From: UBA10677 sp045532295
GTDB taxonomy: Bacteria; Bacillota; Clostridia; Christensenellales; Pumilibacteraceae
Length of the DNA stretch: 64,000 nucleotides
Direction: 5' to 3'
Assembly: GCA_045532295.1 (NCBI GenBank)
Contig: JAZSFP010000004.1
Coordinates: 1 to 64,000, forward strand
This document shows, piece after piece, positions 33,199-43,017 of this stretch; the stretch's first letter is position 1; each line of letters opens with the position of its first letter. Made by a program: the position numbers and the translations under genes. The notes under the pieces are model-generated. The model made no database searches. It had not been told where the DNA came from and saw only the letters and a program-made list of their open reading frames with translations.

Positions 33199-35031
33199 TT
33201 ATAAATTTCCTTGTTTTTTACGATATTCCGCTTTCGCTCTAAGCGAGGCGTCAAGAATTTTCTTTCTTACTCTTAAACTCTTGGGCGTAACCTCCAAAAG
33301 TTCGTCGTCGGCAATGAACTCAAGGCACTGCTCAAGCGACATAGTTACGGGCGGAACGAGGCGCAAACTCTCGTCTGAACCTGCCGCGCGCATATTCGTC
33401 ATTTGCTTGCGCTTGCAAACGTTTACGACGATATCTCCGCCTTTGGGGTTTTCGCCCACGACCATACCCTCGTAAACTTTCACGCCCGGACCGACGAAAA
33501 GCGGACCGCGGTCTTGCGCGTTAAAAAGTCCGTAGGTTATCGTCTCGCCCGTCTCGTAGGCTACGAGCGAACCACAAGCGCGACGCTCGAAGTCGCCACG
33601 ATACGCGTCGTACTTTTCAAAGGTGGAGGTGAGTATTCCCTCGCCTTTGGTGTCCGTCAAAAACTCCGACTTGTATCCAAAAAGTCCACGGCTTGGAACG
33701 GAGAACTCAAGGCGCATACGGTTTCCAAACGGCGTCATATTTTTAAGTTCGCCACAGCGCGAACCCATTTTTTCCATAACCACGCCCACCACCGTTTCGG
33801 GAACGTCGGCAACGAGCGTATCAATAGGCTCGCAAAGAACTCCGTCGATTTCCTTAAATAGTACTTTGGGCATTGAAACTTGGAATTCGTAGCCCTCTCT
33901 TCGCATATTCTCAATGAGGATTGAAAGGTGCATTTCGCCTCTTCCGCAAACGGTGAAAGCCTCGGAACTGTCCGTGTCGCTCACTTTAAGGGATACGTCG
34001 CGGATTTGCTCTTTGTAAAGTCGCGCGCGAAGATGACGCGAGGTTACGAACTTACCCTCTTTGCCGGCAAACGGCGAATCGTTTACCGAGAAAGTCATCT
34101 CTACGCTTGGCTCGGAAATTGCAGGGAACTCAATGGCGGTTGCGTCACTCGGGTCGCAAAGCGTATCGCCGATAGACACTCCCTCAACGCCCGAAACGCA
34201 CACGATGTCGCCCACCGTCGCGCTATCGCATACCACTCTCGAAAGCCCCTCAAACTGATAAATGTTGGTTACCTTAGCCTTTATGCTCTGCTCGGGCTTG
34301 TGGTAGTTTACGAGCGTAACTTGTTGGTTTTGACGGAGCGTGCCTCTCTCAATTCTGCCTATACCGATTGCGCCGACATACTCGGAGTAGTCGAGCGCGG
34401 AGACGAGCATTTGCACGGGTTCGTCCGCGCTACCCTTAGGCGCAGGAATATATCGAACGATTTTTTCAAACAGGGGAATTAAGTCCTCGCCCATAACCCC
34501 TTGCGTTTCACTTGCAACGCCTTGACGAGCGGAGCAGTAGATAACGGGACTGTCGAGTTGCTCTTCAGTCGCGTCAAGTTCCATAAAAAGTTCCAAAACT
34601 TCGTCCACGACCTCGCTAACTCTGGCGTCGGGGCGGTCAATCTTATTAACCACCACGATAACGGGGTGACCGAGGGCAAGCGCCTTTTGGAGAACGAAAC
34701 GGGTTTGAGGCATCGTGCCTTCGTAAGCGTCTACCAAAAGCACTACGCCGTTTACCATTTTAAGTATGCGTTCAACCTCGCCACCGAAGTCCGCGTGGCC
34801 GGGGGTGTCGACGATATTAATTTTGTAGTTGCCGTACTTCACGGCGGTGTTCTTAGCGAGGATAGTTATTCCTCTCTCGCGCTCAATGTCGTTGCTGTCC
34901 ATTACTCTGTCCGCTACCACTTGGTTAGAACGGAACGCTCCGCCTTGACGGAGAAGAGCGTCAACGAGCGTGGTCTTGCCGTGGTCAACGTGCGCGATGA
35001 TTGCTACGTTTCTTATGTGTTCGTTAGTCAT
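33199..35031 (-). CDS. typA: ribosome-associated translational GTPase TypA/BipA
   Basis: A 610-aa member of the EF-G-like GTPases that acts in ribosome assembly and stress adaptation. G motifs are visible: AHVDHGKTTLVDALL (G1), the RERGITI switch, DTPGHADFGGEV (G3) and VVNKIDRPDAR (G4). The C-terminal domains end with the family pattern VRKKILD. The start is 9 nt after the lipoprotein gene, so it is probably in the same transcript as pepF and dnaB. Confidence 0.96.
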   Translation of the reverse strand: MTNEHIRNVAIIAHVDHGKTTLVDALLRQGGAFRSNQVVADRVMDSNDIERERGITILAKNTAVKYGNYKINIVDTPGHADFGGEVERILKMVNGVVLLVDAYEGTMPQTRFVLQKALALGHPVIVVVNKIDRPDARVSEVVDEVLELFMELDATEEQLDSPVIYCSARQGVASETQGVMGEDLIPLFEKIVRYIPAPKGSADEPVQMLVSALDYSEYVGAIGIGRIERGTLRQNQQVTLVNYHKPEQSIKAKVTNIYQFEGLSRVVCDSATVGDIVCVSGVEGVSIGDTLCDPSDATAIEFPAISEPSVEMTFSVNDSPFAGKEGKFVTSRHLRARLYKEQIRDVSLKVSDTDSSEAFTVCGRGEMHLSILIENMRREGYEFQVSMPKVLFKEIDGVLCEPIDTLVADVPETVVGVVMEKMGSRCGELKNMTPFGNRMRLEFSVPSRGLFGYKSEFLTDTKGEGILTSTFEKYDAYRGDFERRACGSLVAYETGETITYGLFNAQDRGPLFVGPGVKVYEGMVVGENPKGGDIVVNVCKRKQMTNMRAAGSDESLRLVPPVTMSLEQCLEFIADDELLEVTPKSLRVRKKILDASLRAKAEYRKKQGNL

Positions 35032-35040
35032 AGTAAGTCC

Positions 35041-36072
35041 TTATTTTTCGTCGTTGTGGTCGTTTGAACCAAAAATGTCTTCAAGGTCGCGTCTTGCCTG
35101 CTCTTCGGGTGTAAGACGCTCTTTATCCTTATACTCTTCAAAGGGGTCGTCGGAATAAATATCGGGGCGCGACCGTCTCGTTCTATCGTTCGTCGGGCGA
35201 GCGTCGGGCGTGATATAAACCACTCTAACTCGGCGTTGTCTTCTCTTTCCGGGCGTAACCATTTTAGGCTGTTGACGGCTCTTTCTTGCCGTGAGAATTA
35301 TAATCAGCGTTACTGCGACGCCTATTACAAGAATAATAAGATACCACCCCCAAGGATTAGGCGCGTAATAGTAATACTCGATATTGCGGTCCTCTAAGTC
35401 GAACTTTGACTGCCAAACCGCGCCCTTCTTCCCACTGAAAAAGTCGGAGTAAGGCTCGCCGTTAATAGTTTCGATATTGTTGTTAAGCCAGTAAAAGTTG
35501 AGCGTTATGTTGCTTAAATCGCCAAGCGTTTGGCTCACGGGGAAAGCCTCGCTAAAGGCAGGGAGTTTAACTTCGGTATTGCCTCTCGTTACCGTTACGC
35601 CCTTTTTCAAAATGGACATAACGCCCTCGCCTTCGCCGTCGTCGTACTCCGCTCTAAGTCCGTTAAAGGGATTGTCCGTTATATAACGATAGCGGTTTTG
35701 CAAAAAGCCCTTCGTAACTTCAGGCTTTGCGCTCTCGCCCTCGTCACCGCTCTCGTTACTCTCAACGCCAGAGCGGAGCAAGATATAGACGATATCGCCA
35801 CCGTCCTCGGTTTTGCCGTAATAGGTAGCGGAAGTAATTACCGAAAGAGTGGAAAGATAATCCTCCACCGTCCACTTGCCTAATCCGTTCGCCGTAGCGC
35901 CGTCCTCTAAAGCGTCTACCATTTCAACGGGCAGAACGATATTATACTGGTAGTTTCGCCCGTAAGCGTCCACAGTATAAATACAATCAACGCTCGCTCC
36001 GCAACCAAAAAGCGCCAGCATAAGCGTAATTATTAGGGTAATTACCGTCGTTTTTTTAACAATTCTATTCAA
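35041..36072 (-). CDS. membrane lipoprotein with C-terminal membrane helix, unrecognised
   Basis: A 343-aa protein. Signal peptide with lipobox LMLALFGC (Cys about 24), a large extracytoplasmic domain (25-235), one membrane helix (about 243-265, WYLIILVIGVAVTLIIIL), and a basic then acidic cytoplasmic tail (KSRQQPK..., DIYSDDPFEEYKDKERLT). I recognise no family. It lies between pepF and typA with 55 and 9 nt gaps, so expression is probably linked to them. Confidence 0.65.
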   Translation of the reverse strand: MNRIVKKTTVITLIITLMLALFGCGASVDCIYTVDAYGRNYQYNIVLPVEMVDALEDGATANGLGKWTVEDYLSTLSVITSATYYGKTEDGGDIVYILLRSGVESNESGDEGESAKPEVTKGFLQNRYRYITDNPFNGLRAEYDDGEGEGVMSILKKGVTVTRGNTEVKLPAFSEAFPVSQTLGDLSNITLNFYWLNNNIETINGEPYSDFFSGKKGAVWQSKFDLEDRNIEYYYYAPNPWGWYLIILVIGVAVTLIIILTARKSRQQPKMVTPGKRRQRRVRVVYITPDARPTNDRTRRSRPDIYSDDPFEEYKDKERLTPEEQARRDLEDIFGSNDHNDEK

Positions 36073-36127
36073 AATCTCACCTTGATATCTTTGAATTTAC
36101 CTATTAGTTTTCCTTTTAAGCCTCTTT

Positions 36128-37942
36128 TTATTCCTCGTCCTCGCTCTCTTCTTTGGGAAGTTCTAAACCAAGTTCGTCGGCGAGGGTGTACAGCGTTTCG
36201 TTAAACTCTTCCATAGCCACTCTAAAGTGGATTTTCTTCACGAGGTCAACGCCTGCAATCTGAAGAAGTTCGTAGGGCGAGCCCGAGCCACCGCTTTGCA
36301 GGAATTTCTTGTAGTCCTCCACCGCGCTCTCGCCGTTTTTAAGGATATTGTTTACGATATTGACCGCTGCGGTAAGACCCGTTGCGTACTTATATACGTA
36401 GAACGCGCTGTAAAAATGCGGAATTCTTGCCCACTCGTAGCGGATAAGGTTGTCGTGATTAACGCTCTTGCCGTAGTACTTTTTGTTGAGTTTGTAGTAC
36501 TTGTCGGACAAGGACTTGGGGGTAAGGGGGACACCCTTTTGCTCCATTTCGTGACTAATCTTTTCAAACTCCGCGAACATCGTTTGACGGAAAAGCGTGG
36601 TACGGAACATCTCAAGATAGTAGTTGAGAAGATATTGCTTTTCTTCCTTAGTCTTAGCGTTCTTTATCATATACTTAAGGAGCAATACTTCGTTTACCGT
36701 CGAGGCAACTTCCGCTACGAAAATCGAGTAATGCGATTTCGCGTAGGGCTGAGTTTTGGTCGAATAGTACGAGTGCATTGCGTGTCCAAGTTCGTGAGCA
36801 ATGGTGAAGGCGTCGTGGAGGGTGTTGGTGTGGTTGAGAAGTACGAAGGGGTGAACGCCCGTAACTCCCATACTGTACGCCCCCGAACGCTTATTTTCCG
36901 TCTCGTAAACGTCAATCCATCTCTCTCTTTTAGCGGTGAGGAGCAGTTCGCGGTACTCTTCGCCAAGGGGCGCGAGACCTTTAACTACTTCGTCGAAACT
37001 CTCTTCGTAAGTCATCTTGCGTTCTGCGTCGGGAACGATAGACACGTACATATCGTACATATGCAGTTTTTTAACGCCGAGCGCCATTTTTCTAAGCGTT
37101 ACGTAGTCGTGAAGGCTGGAAAGGTTTTTGTCTACCATTTCAATAAGGTTTTCGTACACTCTCGGGGGAACGTTGTCCTCGAACATCGCCTTTTCAAGCG
37201 CGGTATTGTATCCTCTCGTCTTCGCGTAGAAGTTATCCGCCTTAACCGAGCCCACGTACACCGAAGTTATGGTGTTAATGAGGCGGTAATACGCCTTGTA
37301 AAGCCCGTCGAAAGCGTGCTTGCGAACGAGGGGAACGGGGGATTGAAGGAAGTACGAATACAGTCCTTGCGTAAGTTGAACGCGCTTACCCTTCTCGTCT
37401 TTCATCTTGGGAAGAGCGAGGTCGATATAGTCAATCTTGCCGAAAATCTCGTCGAACATATTAGTCGCGCTCGTCGACATTGCAAGAATTTTCTCTTCGT
37501 TTTCGCTTAAAATATGACTTTTTCTGCGCTTAATATCCGAGAACATATACGAATAATCGGAAAAATCGGGGATATTTACCAAAAGGTCGAGGTATTCGTC
37601 GCTCATTTTGGAAAGTTCGGGGTTGATATAAGCGGACACGGCGGAATAGTTGTTTACCGCGCCGTCAATTTTTTCGCACATAGCGATATATTCGTCTTTT
37701 GCCGAGTCCTCGTCTTTTTTGAGGTGCGCGTAGCAATAGAGTTTTTCCATCTTTTGATCGAGCGCGTCGATATATTTAAGACAAGCAAGCAGATGACGGA
37801 AGTTGGAAAGTTTGCCCTTATACTGCGCAACTCTCTTAATATCCGCAGTAAAGTCCTTGAACGCTCTCTCCCAAGCCTCGTCGCTTTCAAAAATGTCCTC
37901 TACTCTCCACTTGTCTTCGATTTTTACTTCGTTTCTCTTCAT
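36128..37942 (-). CDS. pepF: oligoendopeptidase F
   Basis: Cytoplasmic zinc endopeptidase of family M3, 604 aa, that cleaves oligopeptides. The zinc motif is AHELGHAMHSYYS (H383, E384, H387), with the distal Glu in FVAEVASTVNE. Family sequence RSGAYSMGVTGVHPFVLLNH precedes it. I chose the ATG at 37942 (MKRNEVK), 6 nt after AAGGAG, rather than the upstream in-frame ATG that overlaps that site. It follows the PFL gene by 18 nt. Confidence 0.94.
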   Translation of the reverse strand: MKRNEVKIEDKWRVEDIFESDEAWERAFKDFTADIKRVAQYKGKLSNFRHLLACLKYIDALDQKMEKLYCYAHLKKDEDSAKDEYIAMCEKIDGAVNNYSAVSAYINPELSKMSDEYLDLLVNIPDFSDYSYMFSDIKRRKSHILSENEEKILAMSTSATNMFDEIFGKIDYIDLALPKMKDEKGKRVQLTQGLYSYFLQSPVPLVRKHAFDGLYKAYYRLINTITSVYVGSVKADNFYAKTRGYNTALEKAMFEDNVPPRVYENLIEMVDKNLSSLHDYVTLRKMALGVKKLHMYDMYVSIVPDAERKMTYEESFDEVVKGLAPLGEEYRELLLTAKRERWIDVYETENKRSGAYSMGVTGVHPFVLLNHTNTLHDAFTIAHELGHAMHSYYSTKTQPYAKSHYSIFVAEVASTVNEVLLLKYMIKNAKTKEEKQYLLNYYLEMFRTTLFRQTMFAEFEKISHEMEQKGVPLTPKSLSDKYYKLNKKYYGKSVNHDNLIRYEWARIPHFYSAFYVYKYATGLTAAVNIVNNILKNGESAVEDYKKFLQSGGSGSPYELLQIAGVDLVKKIHFRVAMEEFNETLYTLADELGLELPKEESEDEE

Positions 37943-37960
37943 AGTCTTCTCCTTCAAGCC

Positions 37961-39313
37961 TTAGTTTTTGTTGCTGTGGATAGGCGCGGGAATTCTACCG
38001 CCACGAGCGATAAACTCCGACGCAGACGCCTCTCTTACGGGCATAATGGGCGCGCTACCGAGCAAGCCTCCAAAATGCACTTCCTCGCCAACGCCCTTGC
38101 CGAACACGGGGATAATTCTTACCGCCGTAGTCTTGTTGTTTACCATACCGATAGCGCACTCGTCGGCAATGATTGCGCTTATCGTGGACGCAGGCGTGTT
38201 ACCGGGCACTGCTATCATATCAAGACCAACCGAGCAAACGGCGGTCATAGCCTCTAACTTTTCAAGCGAGAGCGCGTTTTTCCTTACGGCGTTAATCATA
38301 CCGATATCCTCGCTAACGGGGATAAACGCTCCGCTAAGTCCGCCTACGCTACCAGACGCCATAACTCCGCCCTTTTTAACCGCGTCGTTAAGGAGAGCAA
38401 GACAAGCGGTCGTTCCGTGCGCGCCTACGCTCTCAAGCCCCATTTCTTCCAAAATATGCGCAACGGAGTCGCCGATTTTGGGGGTGGGAGCAAGCGAAAG
38501 GTCAACGATACCCGTCTCGCAGTTAAGTCTTCTACTTGCCTCGCGAGCAACCAGACCGCCCACTCGCGTTATCTTAAACGCGGTCTTTTTGATAACCTCG
38601 GCAATCTCGTCAATGCTTGCGCCTTTATGCTTAGATACTGCGTACTGAACTACGCCCGGGCCCGAAACGCCCACGTTGATTACGGCGTCGCCCTCGCCCG
38701 TTCCGTTGAACGCGCCCGCCATAAAGGGATTGTCCTCAACGGCGTTACAGAAAACTACCAGTTTAGCGCAACCGATACTGTCGTTATCCTTGGTAAGACG
38801 GGCAAGGTCTACCACCTTTTCGCCCATAAGTTTAACCGCGTCCATATTTATTCCGCTCTTGGTTGAGCCCACGTTTACGGACGAGCAAACCTTTTTCGTG
38901 CAAGCAAGCGCCTCGGGAATACTGTCCATAAACTCCTTCTCGCCCTTCGTCGAGGACTTGTGAACGAGCGCGGAGTATCCGCCGATAAAGTCTATGCCGA
39001 TATCTTCAGCGACCTTGTCCATCGCCTTTGCAATCTCGATATAGCCACCACTCGCAGCGCCTATTAAACTTACGGGAGTTACGGAAACGCGCTTGTTTAC
39101 GATAGGCACACCGTACTCGCCCGCTATCTCTTCGCCAACGGCAACGAGGTTTTTCGCGCGAGCGTAAATCTTTTCGTAAACTCTATTTGCCGTCTCTTCT
39201 TTAGAAGTGGATATGCAATCGAAAAGCGACAGCGCCATAGTAATGGTACGCACGTCGAGGTTTTGATTGTCTATCATTCTTATCGTTTCAAAAATTTCGT
39301 TGTTAGTAAGCAT
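37961..39313 (-). CDS. PFL family protein (DUF711/UPF0210)
   Basis: A 450-aa conserved protein of the family named for similarity to pyruvate formate-lyase. It lacks a radical-enzyme glycyl loop as far as I can see. Family stretches: NQNLDVRTITMALSLFDC near the N-terminus, VSVTPVSLIGAASGG and VNVGVSGPGVVQYAV. It is almost always paired with a small ACT protein, as here (gap 11 nt). Biochemical role not established; sensing of a metabolite through the partner is likely. Confidence 0.9.
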   Translation of the reverse strand: MLTNNEIFETIRMIDNQNLDVRTITMALSLFDCISTSKEETANRVYEKIYARAKNLVAVGEEIAGEYGVPIVNKRVSVTPVSLIGAASGGYIEIAKAMDKVAEDIGIDFIGGYSALVHKSSTKGEKEFMDSIPEALACTKKVCSSVNVGSTKSGINMDAVKLMGEKVVDLARLTKDNDSIGCAKLVVFCNAVEDNPFMAGAFNGTGEGDAVINVGVSGPGVVQYAVSKHKGASIDEIAEVIKKTAFKITRVGGLVAREASRRLNCETGIVDLSLAPTPKIGDSVAHILEEMGLESVGAHGTTACLALLNDAVKKGGVMASGSVGGLSGAFIPVSEDIGMINAVRKNALSLEKLEAMTAVCSVGLDMIAVPGNTPASTISAIIADECAIGMVNNKTTAVRIIPVFGKGVGEEVHFGGLLGSAPIMPVREASASEFIARGGRIPAPIHSNKN

Positions 39314-39324
39314 AGTCGTTTCCC

Positions 39325-39591
39325 TTAGATGCGGTGCATTGCGTTAAAAATGTCTTCGTGCTGAATACGAATTGATACTCCTACTTCCGCGCCCAACGCG
39401 TCGAGGTTTTTCGCTATCTCGGGAAGAGCCTTCTCGCTCTGAACCTCTACCATCATCATCATCGCAAAGTAGCCCTGCATTACCGTTTGAGAAATATCCT
39501 CAACGTTTGCGGACATCTCAGAGAGCGCGCCCGAAACCTTGGCGATAATGCCCACTTTGTCCTTTCCTACTACCGTTACAATCGCTTTCAT
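39325..39591 (-). CDS. ACT-domain protein (UPF0237 family)
   Basis: An 88-aa single ACT domain. It begins MKAIVTVVGKDKVGIIAKVSGALSE, the ligand-loop pattern of ACT domains that bind amino acids, then NVEDISQTVMQGYFAMMMMV. It is translated just before the PFL-family gene and probably forms a complex or regulatory pair with it. Confidence 0.92.
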   Translation of the reverse strand: MKAIVTVVGKDKVGIIAKVSGALSEMSANVEDISQTVMQGYFAMMMMVEVQSEKALPEIAKNLDALGAEVGVSIRIQHEDIFNAMHRI

Positions 39592-39610
39592 ACAGTCTTT
39601 CTCCTTTTAG

Positions 39611-40147
39611 TTAAGCGTTTTCTTTCTTTTCTCTTTCGTACGCCATCAAAATGTTAGCGTGCGTTATAAAATCAATCCTCTCGCCAACCTCGAAGTCGGG
39701 GAGCGAGTGATTGCGTTCTACCAAAACTTTGCGCTCGGTAATGTCGCCTCTTCTAAGGGGCGGACAGTCGAGAACGAGCGAGTAGAAAAACACGCCGTCC
39801 TTTTCCACGATGTCCTTTTCAATGCGGATAAACTTGCCGTGCGTTTTATCCTTTAGTCCCTCTTTCATTTCTCTGAGCATTTTGCAGTACTTCGAGGTAA
39901 GGCGGAATTTTATCGAGAAGAAAAACATCGTCGAAAAACCGAAGATTACTCCCAAAACCATTGAAGTAATCATAAACGGCTCGTACACCGCTCTACTTCT
40001 CTCCGTTACGATTAAAACGATATTTATCGTTATCATAACCGCCTCAATGAGAAGATAAACGCCGAGGGCAATGAACCAAATCGTCCAAAGTTTTCTCTTC
40101 TCTTTGAAAGCGTCCTTTTTTTCTTGCTCTGTAAATACTGCTATCAT
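39611..40147 (-). CDS. small membrane protein, unrecognised
   Basis: A 178-aa protein with a basic start, two membrane helices (about 22-48 and 60-82) and a soluble C-terminal region (about 95-170) with many charged residues. No family recognised. It is the first gene after a consensus promoter and may lead a transcript through the ACT, PFL and pepF genes, and perhaps on to dnaB. Confidence 0.6.
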   Translation of the reverse strand: MIAVFTEQEKKDAFKEKRKLWTIWFIALGVYLLIEAVMITINIVLIVTERSRAVYEPFMITSMVLGVIFGFSTMFFFSIKFRLTSKYCKMLREMKEGLKDKTHGKFIRIEKDIVEKDGVFFYSLVLDCPPLRRGDITERKVLVERNHSLPDFEVGERIDFITHANILMAYEREKKENA

Positions 40148-40220
40148 ACTAAATCCTTCAGTCTAATTTTGGGCGTTTTTACGCTTTTTTCGTGAAAAAA
40201 TCGCAATAACGCTATTTTTT

Positions 40221-40249
40221 ATTATACCTTAATTATTAAATAAAGTCAA
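40221..40249 (-). promoter_or_regulatory. promoter of the 40147-31558 gene string
   Basis: TTGACT (40244-40249), 17 nt, TATAAT (40221-40226) on the minus strand. No other good promoter was seen before dnaB. Confidence 0.7.
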
Positions 40250-40277
40250 AACTTTTACCCCGTTTTTTTAGTAAAAA

Positions 40278-40303
40278 AACGCACTTTGTCTAAAAAGTGC
40301 GTT
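40278..40303 (-). terminator. intrinsic terminator of sbcDC
   Basis: Stem AACGCACTTT/AAAGTGCGTT, 6-nt loop, followed on the minus strand by seven T residues. Confidence 0.9.
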
Positions 40304-40335
40304 AAAGATTATGTAATTTTCGTGAAAACGGTGGA

Positions 40336-43008
40336 TTATTGACTAATTTTACTGCCCTCGCCCTCGTCCGCGCCCGTTACGGTTACCACTTCGTCAATGC
40401 GCTCGATAAGTTCGCCTCTATGCGTGATAACGCCCACGAGCGTTTCCTTTGATAGCGAGCAAAGAGCCTCCACCACCATATCAATCGAGTCGGGCGATAG
40501 CGTTCCAAAGCCCTCGTCGATAAAGAAAAATTCGTAGTTTTTATTGCGCGAAAGTTCTCGCGATATGGCGATTGCAAGAGATAGCGACGCCAAAAAAGTT
40601 TCTCCGCCCGACAGCGTTTTAATGGAGCGTCGCTCGTTATTCGAGAGAAAGTCGCGCACGAAAAAGTCGCCCTTGTCCTCGTCGTAGTCGAGCGAGTATT
40701 TTCCGCCCGTAAGTTCCCCCAGTTGAACGGAGGCAAGAGCGGTAAACTCTTTGACGAACTCCGCAACCACGAATTCGTTAAAGGCGTTGTGATAGAACAG
40801 CGACGCCATATCGTGATAACGGTTATAGCCCTTTTCCGCCTCCGCTTTGCCCTTTAGTAGTTCCTTTTTCTCGCTAAGCCTTTCCTTTTGGTGTTCGTAG
40901 TCCTTTCTCTTGCCCTCAATCTCGACGAGCAAGCCTTGATGCGCCTTTTCCCTCGCGTTAGCCGTCTCTTCCGCGCCTTTGAGCGTTTCCGCGGTAACTT
41001 CGTCGCAAGGAATAAGTCGCTCTTTCGCGCTCTCAAGTAAGGCAAGCGCGCTCTTTTTCTCGCCCTCGATTTGCATAGACGCATCAACCGCTTTCGCCTT
41101 GTCGCGATCTAACTCCTCACGCTCTAAAGTAAGCGAGGATAGGGAGGTCCGTATTCTCTTAATTTCCTCTTCGCCGTCGCCATTGATAATTTCGTCCGCC
41201 CGCTTTTTAGCCTCTTCGCCCTCCGTCTTAACGCTAAGCGCGGAAGAATAGCGAACTTTTACGCTCTCTTGCATAAGTTTAATATCGCCGACAAGCGTTT
41301 CAATATCTTTACTAAGCGAGGCTTTGCTCGATACTGCAGAGACGAACGCTTTTACCTGCTCGTCTCTAAAATCTAAGTTTGCCTTATCCCACTTCTCGCT
41401 CTCTTTTTGCGCCTCTAAAAGCGCAAGTTCGCTCTCTTTCTCTTTATTGAACGCGCCGTTGAGCCTTTCGGCAAAAGCGGATAGCGCGCTTTGGGACTTC
41501 TGCATAGCGGACAGAACGAGCAAGTAATCGGCTTTTGCTCTCTCGCTCTTTTCTTTAAGCGCGTCGATATCCCCAAGCGTAAGCGTGGGCTTTTCTACGA
41601 TATGGTTTCCGCAAACGGGGCATAAGTCGCCCACCTTTAGCGAGGCTTGAACGCGGTAAGCAGAGTTTTTATTGAGCGCGTCCTCAAGTTCCAAGATAAT
41701 TCGCTCTTGCTCTTCTTTCGCCCTTTTCTCGCCCTCTTCAAGTTTAGCGTGAGCGGACTGCATAACCGTCCACTGCTCTTGGTGGCGTTTAACTTCCTCC
41801 CTCGCTCTCTCGCTCTTTTCCTTCGCGCTATCAAGATTTTTCTTGGCGTGCTCTCTGCTCGTCTTGTCCGAGGCAAGAGCGGAGGATAGTTCGCGACCGT
41901 CAAGTTCGTCGTTTCCGCTAAAATCGTAGTCGATTTTCTCTTTAAGTGTTGCGATTTTTTTCGCCCACTCAGCCTCTTCAATCTTCAGTTTTTCAATATG
42001 CTGACTAAGATACGATAAATTCTTTTTCTCTTCTTCAATCTTAAATAACTCTTCGTCCGCTCTCTTAATTTTCTCGCTCGCCTCCGCCCTCTTTTCAAGC
42101 GCGGTTTTAAGCGCGCCCACGCGCTCTACCATCTTATCGCGCGTCTTTTCTTTTTCCTTTAGAGCGCTCTCTCTTTTTTGAAGTTCCTCTTCGTACTCTC
42201 TCTTTTTCTCTTCTCTGTTTTTCAGTACGCTTAGTTTACCCTCAGCCCTCTCTACTTCGCCCTTAGCCTTCAAAAATTCGGCGTATTTTTGGTAAGCAAG
42301 GCGTAATTTTTCAGCGTTTTCCTTCGCCTTTTTTAACAAATCGAGGGATACGTCCCCCTCCGTTTTGATTTTTTCGTACTCTTTAAGAGCAGTCTCTACG
42401 CCCTCGTCGGTATAGCCGTCGTAAAGGGCGAGCGAGTTTTCAAAACCCTTGACTTCCGTTAGTTTTTCCTGCGCTCTACTATTGAATTTAGAGTAAAGAT
42501 TTTCAAAACGGCGAAGGTCGAAAAGTTTATTTATAAGTTCAATTCTCTCCCTCTTCTCCGCCTTTAAGAATTTAGCAAATCGCCCTTGCTGAAGAACGAC
42601 CACGTTAGTAAACTCGGCTACCGTTAGCCCGATTTTTTCCGCTAAGAATTCGTACGCTTTGCGCCCCTCGAAAAGCGGAATTTCCTCGCCCATCTTTTTA
42701 AGGAGCATACTGTTCTTGTTTTCCTTTTTTGAGAGCACGCGCTCCGTTTGGTAAATATCCCCCAAAAGTTCAAAGGTAAACTGGATTTTACCGCTCTCGC
42801 ACCTAAGGTTAATGTAGTCCGTGAGATTTCCTCTCTCGCTATGGTTATTGTATAGAGCCAAGATTATGCAGTCAAGTATGGTCGTCTTTCCACTTCCCGT
42901 GCTACCCGATATGCAAAAAAGATTATTCGCGCCCGCCTTTTCAAAGTCCACCGTCTGAGCGCTAACGAAACTGTTAATTCCCTCAATAGTAAGTTTTATC
43001 GGTCTCAT
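40336..43008 (-). CDS. sbcC: SbcC, nuclease-associated SMC-like ATPase
   Basis: An 890-aa Rad50-type subunit of the SbcCD nuclease, which processes hairpins and double-strand ends. Walker A GSTGSGKTTILDC (about 34-46) and the QQGRFAKFL stretch lie in the N-terminal lobe. Two long Lys/Glu-rich coiled coils flank the zinc hook CPVCG (middle of the protein). The ABC signature TLSGGETFLASLSLA and Walker B FFIDEGFGTL are near the C-terminus. It starts 9 nt after sbcD. Confidence 0.95.
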   Translation of the reverse strand: MRPIKLTIEGINSFVSAQTVDFEKAGANNLFCISGSTGSGKTTILDCIILALYNNHSERGNLTDYINLRCESGKIQFTFELLGDIYQTERVLSKKENKNSMLLKKMGEEIPLFEGRKAYEFLAEKIGLTVAEFTNVVVLQQGRFAKFLKAEKRERIELINKLFDLRRFENLYSKFNSRAQEKLTEVKGFENSLALYDGYTDEGVETALKEYEKIKTEGDVSLDLLKKAKENAEKLRLAYQKYAEFLKAKGEVERAEGKLSVLKNREEKKREYEEELQKRESALKEKEKTRDKMVERVGALKTALEKRAEASEKIKRADEELFKIEEEKKNLSYLSQHIEKLKIEEAEWAKKIATLKEKIDYDFSGNDELDGRELSSALASDKTSREHAKKNLDSAKEKSERAREEVKRHQEQWTVMQSAHAKLEEGEKRAKEEQERIILELEDALNKNSAYRVQASLKVGDLCPVCGNHIVEKPTLTLGDIDALKEKSERAKADYLLVLSAMQKSQSALSAFAERLNGAFNKEKESELALLEAQKESEKWDKANLDFRDEQVKAFVSAVSSKASLSKDIETLVGDIKLMQESVKVRYSSALSVKTEGEEAKKRADEIINGDGEEEIKRIRTSLSSLTLEREELDRDKAKAVDASMQIEGEKKSALALLESAKERLIPCDEVTAETLKGAEETANAREKAHQGLLVEIEGKRKDYEHQKERLSEKKELLKGKAEAEKGYNRYHDMASLFYHNAFNEFVVAEFVKEFTALASVQLGELTGGKYSLDYDEDKGDFFVRDFLSNNERRSIKTLSGGETFLASLSLAIAISRELSRNKNYEFFFIDEGFGTLSPDSIDMVVEALCSLSKETLVGVITHRGELIERIDEVVTVTGADEGEGSKISQ

Positions 43009-43017
43009 AAGCCCTCC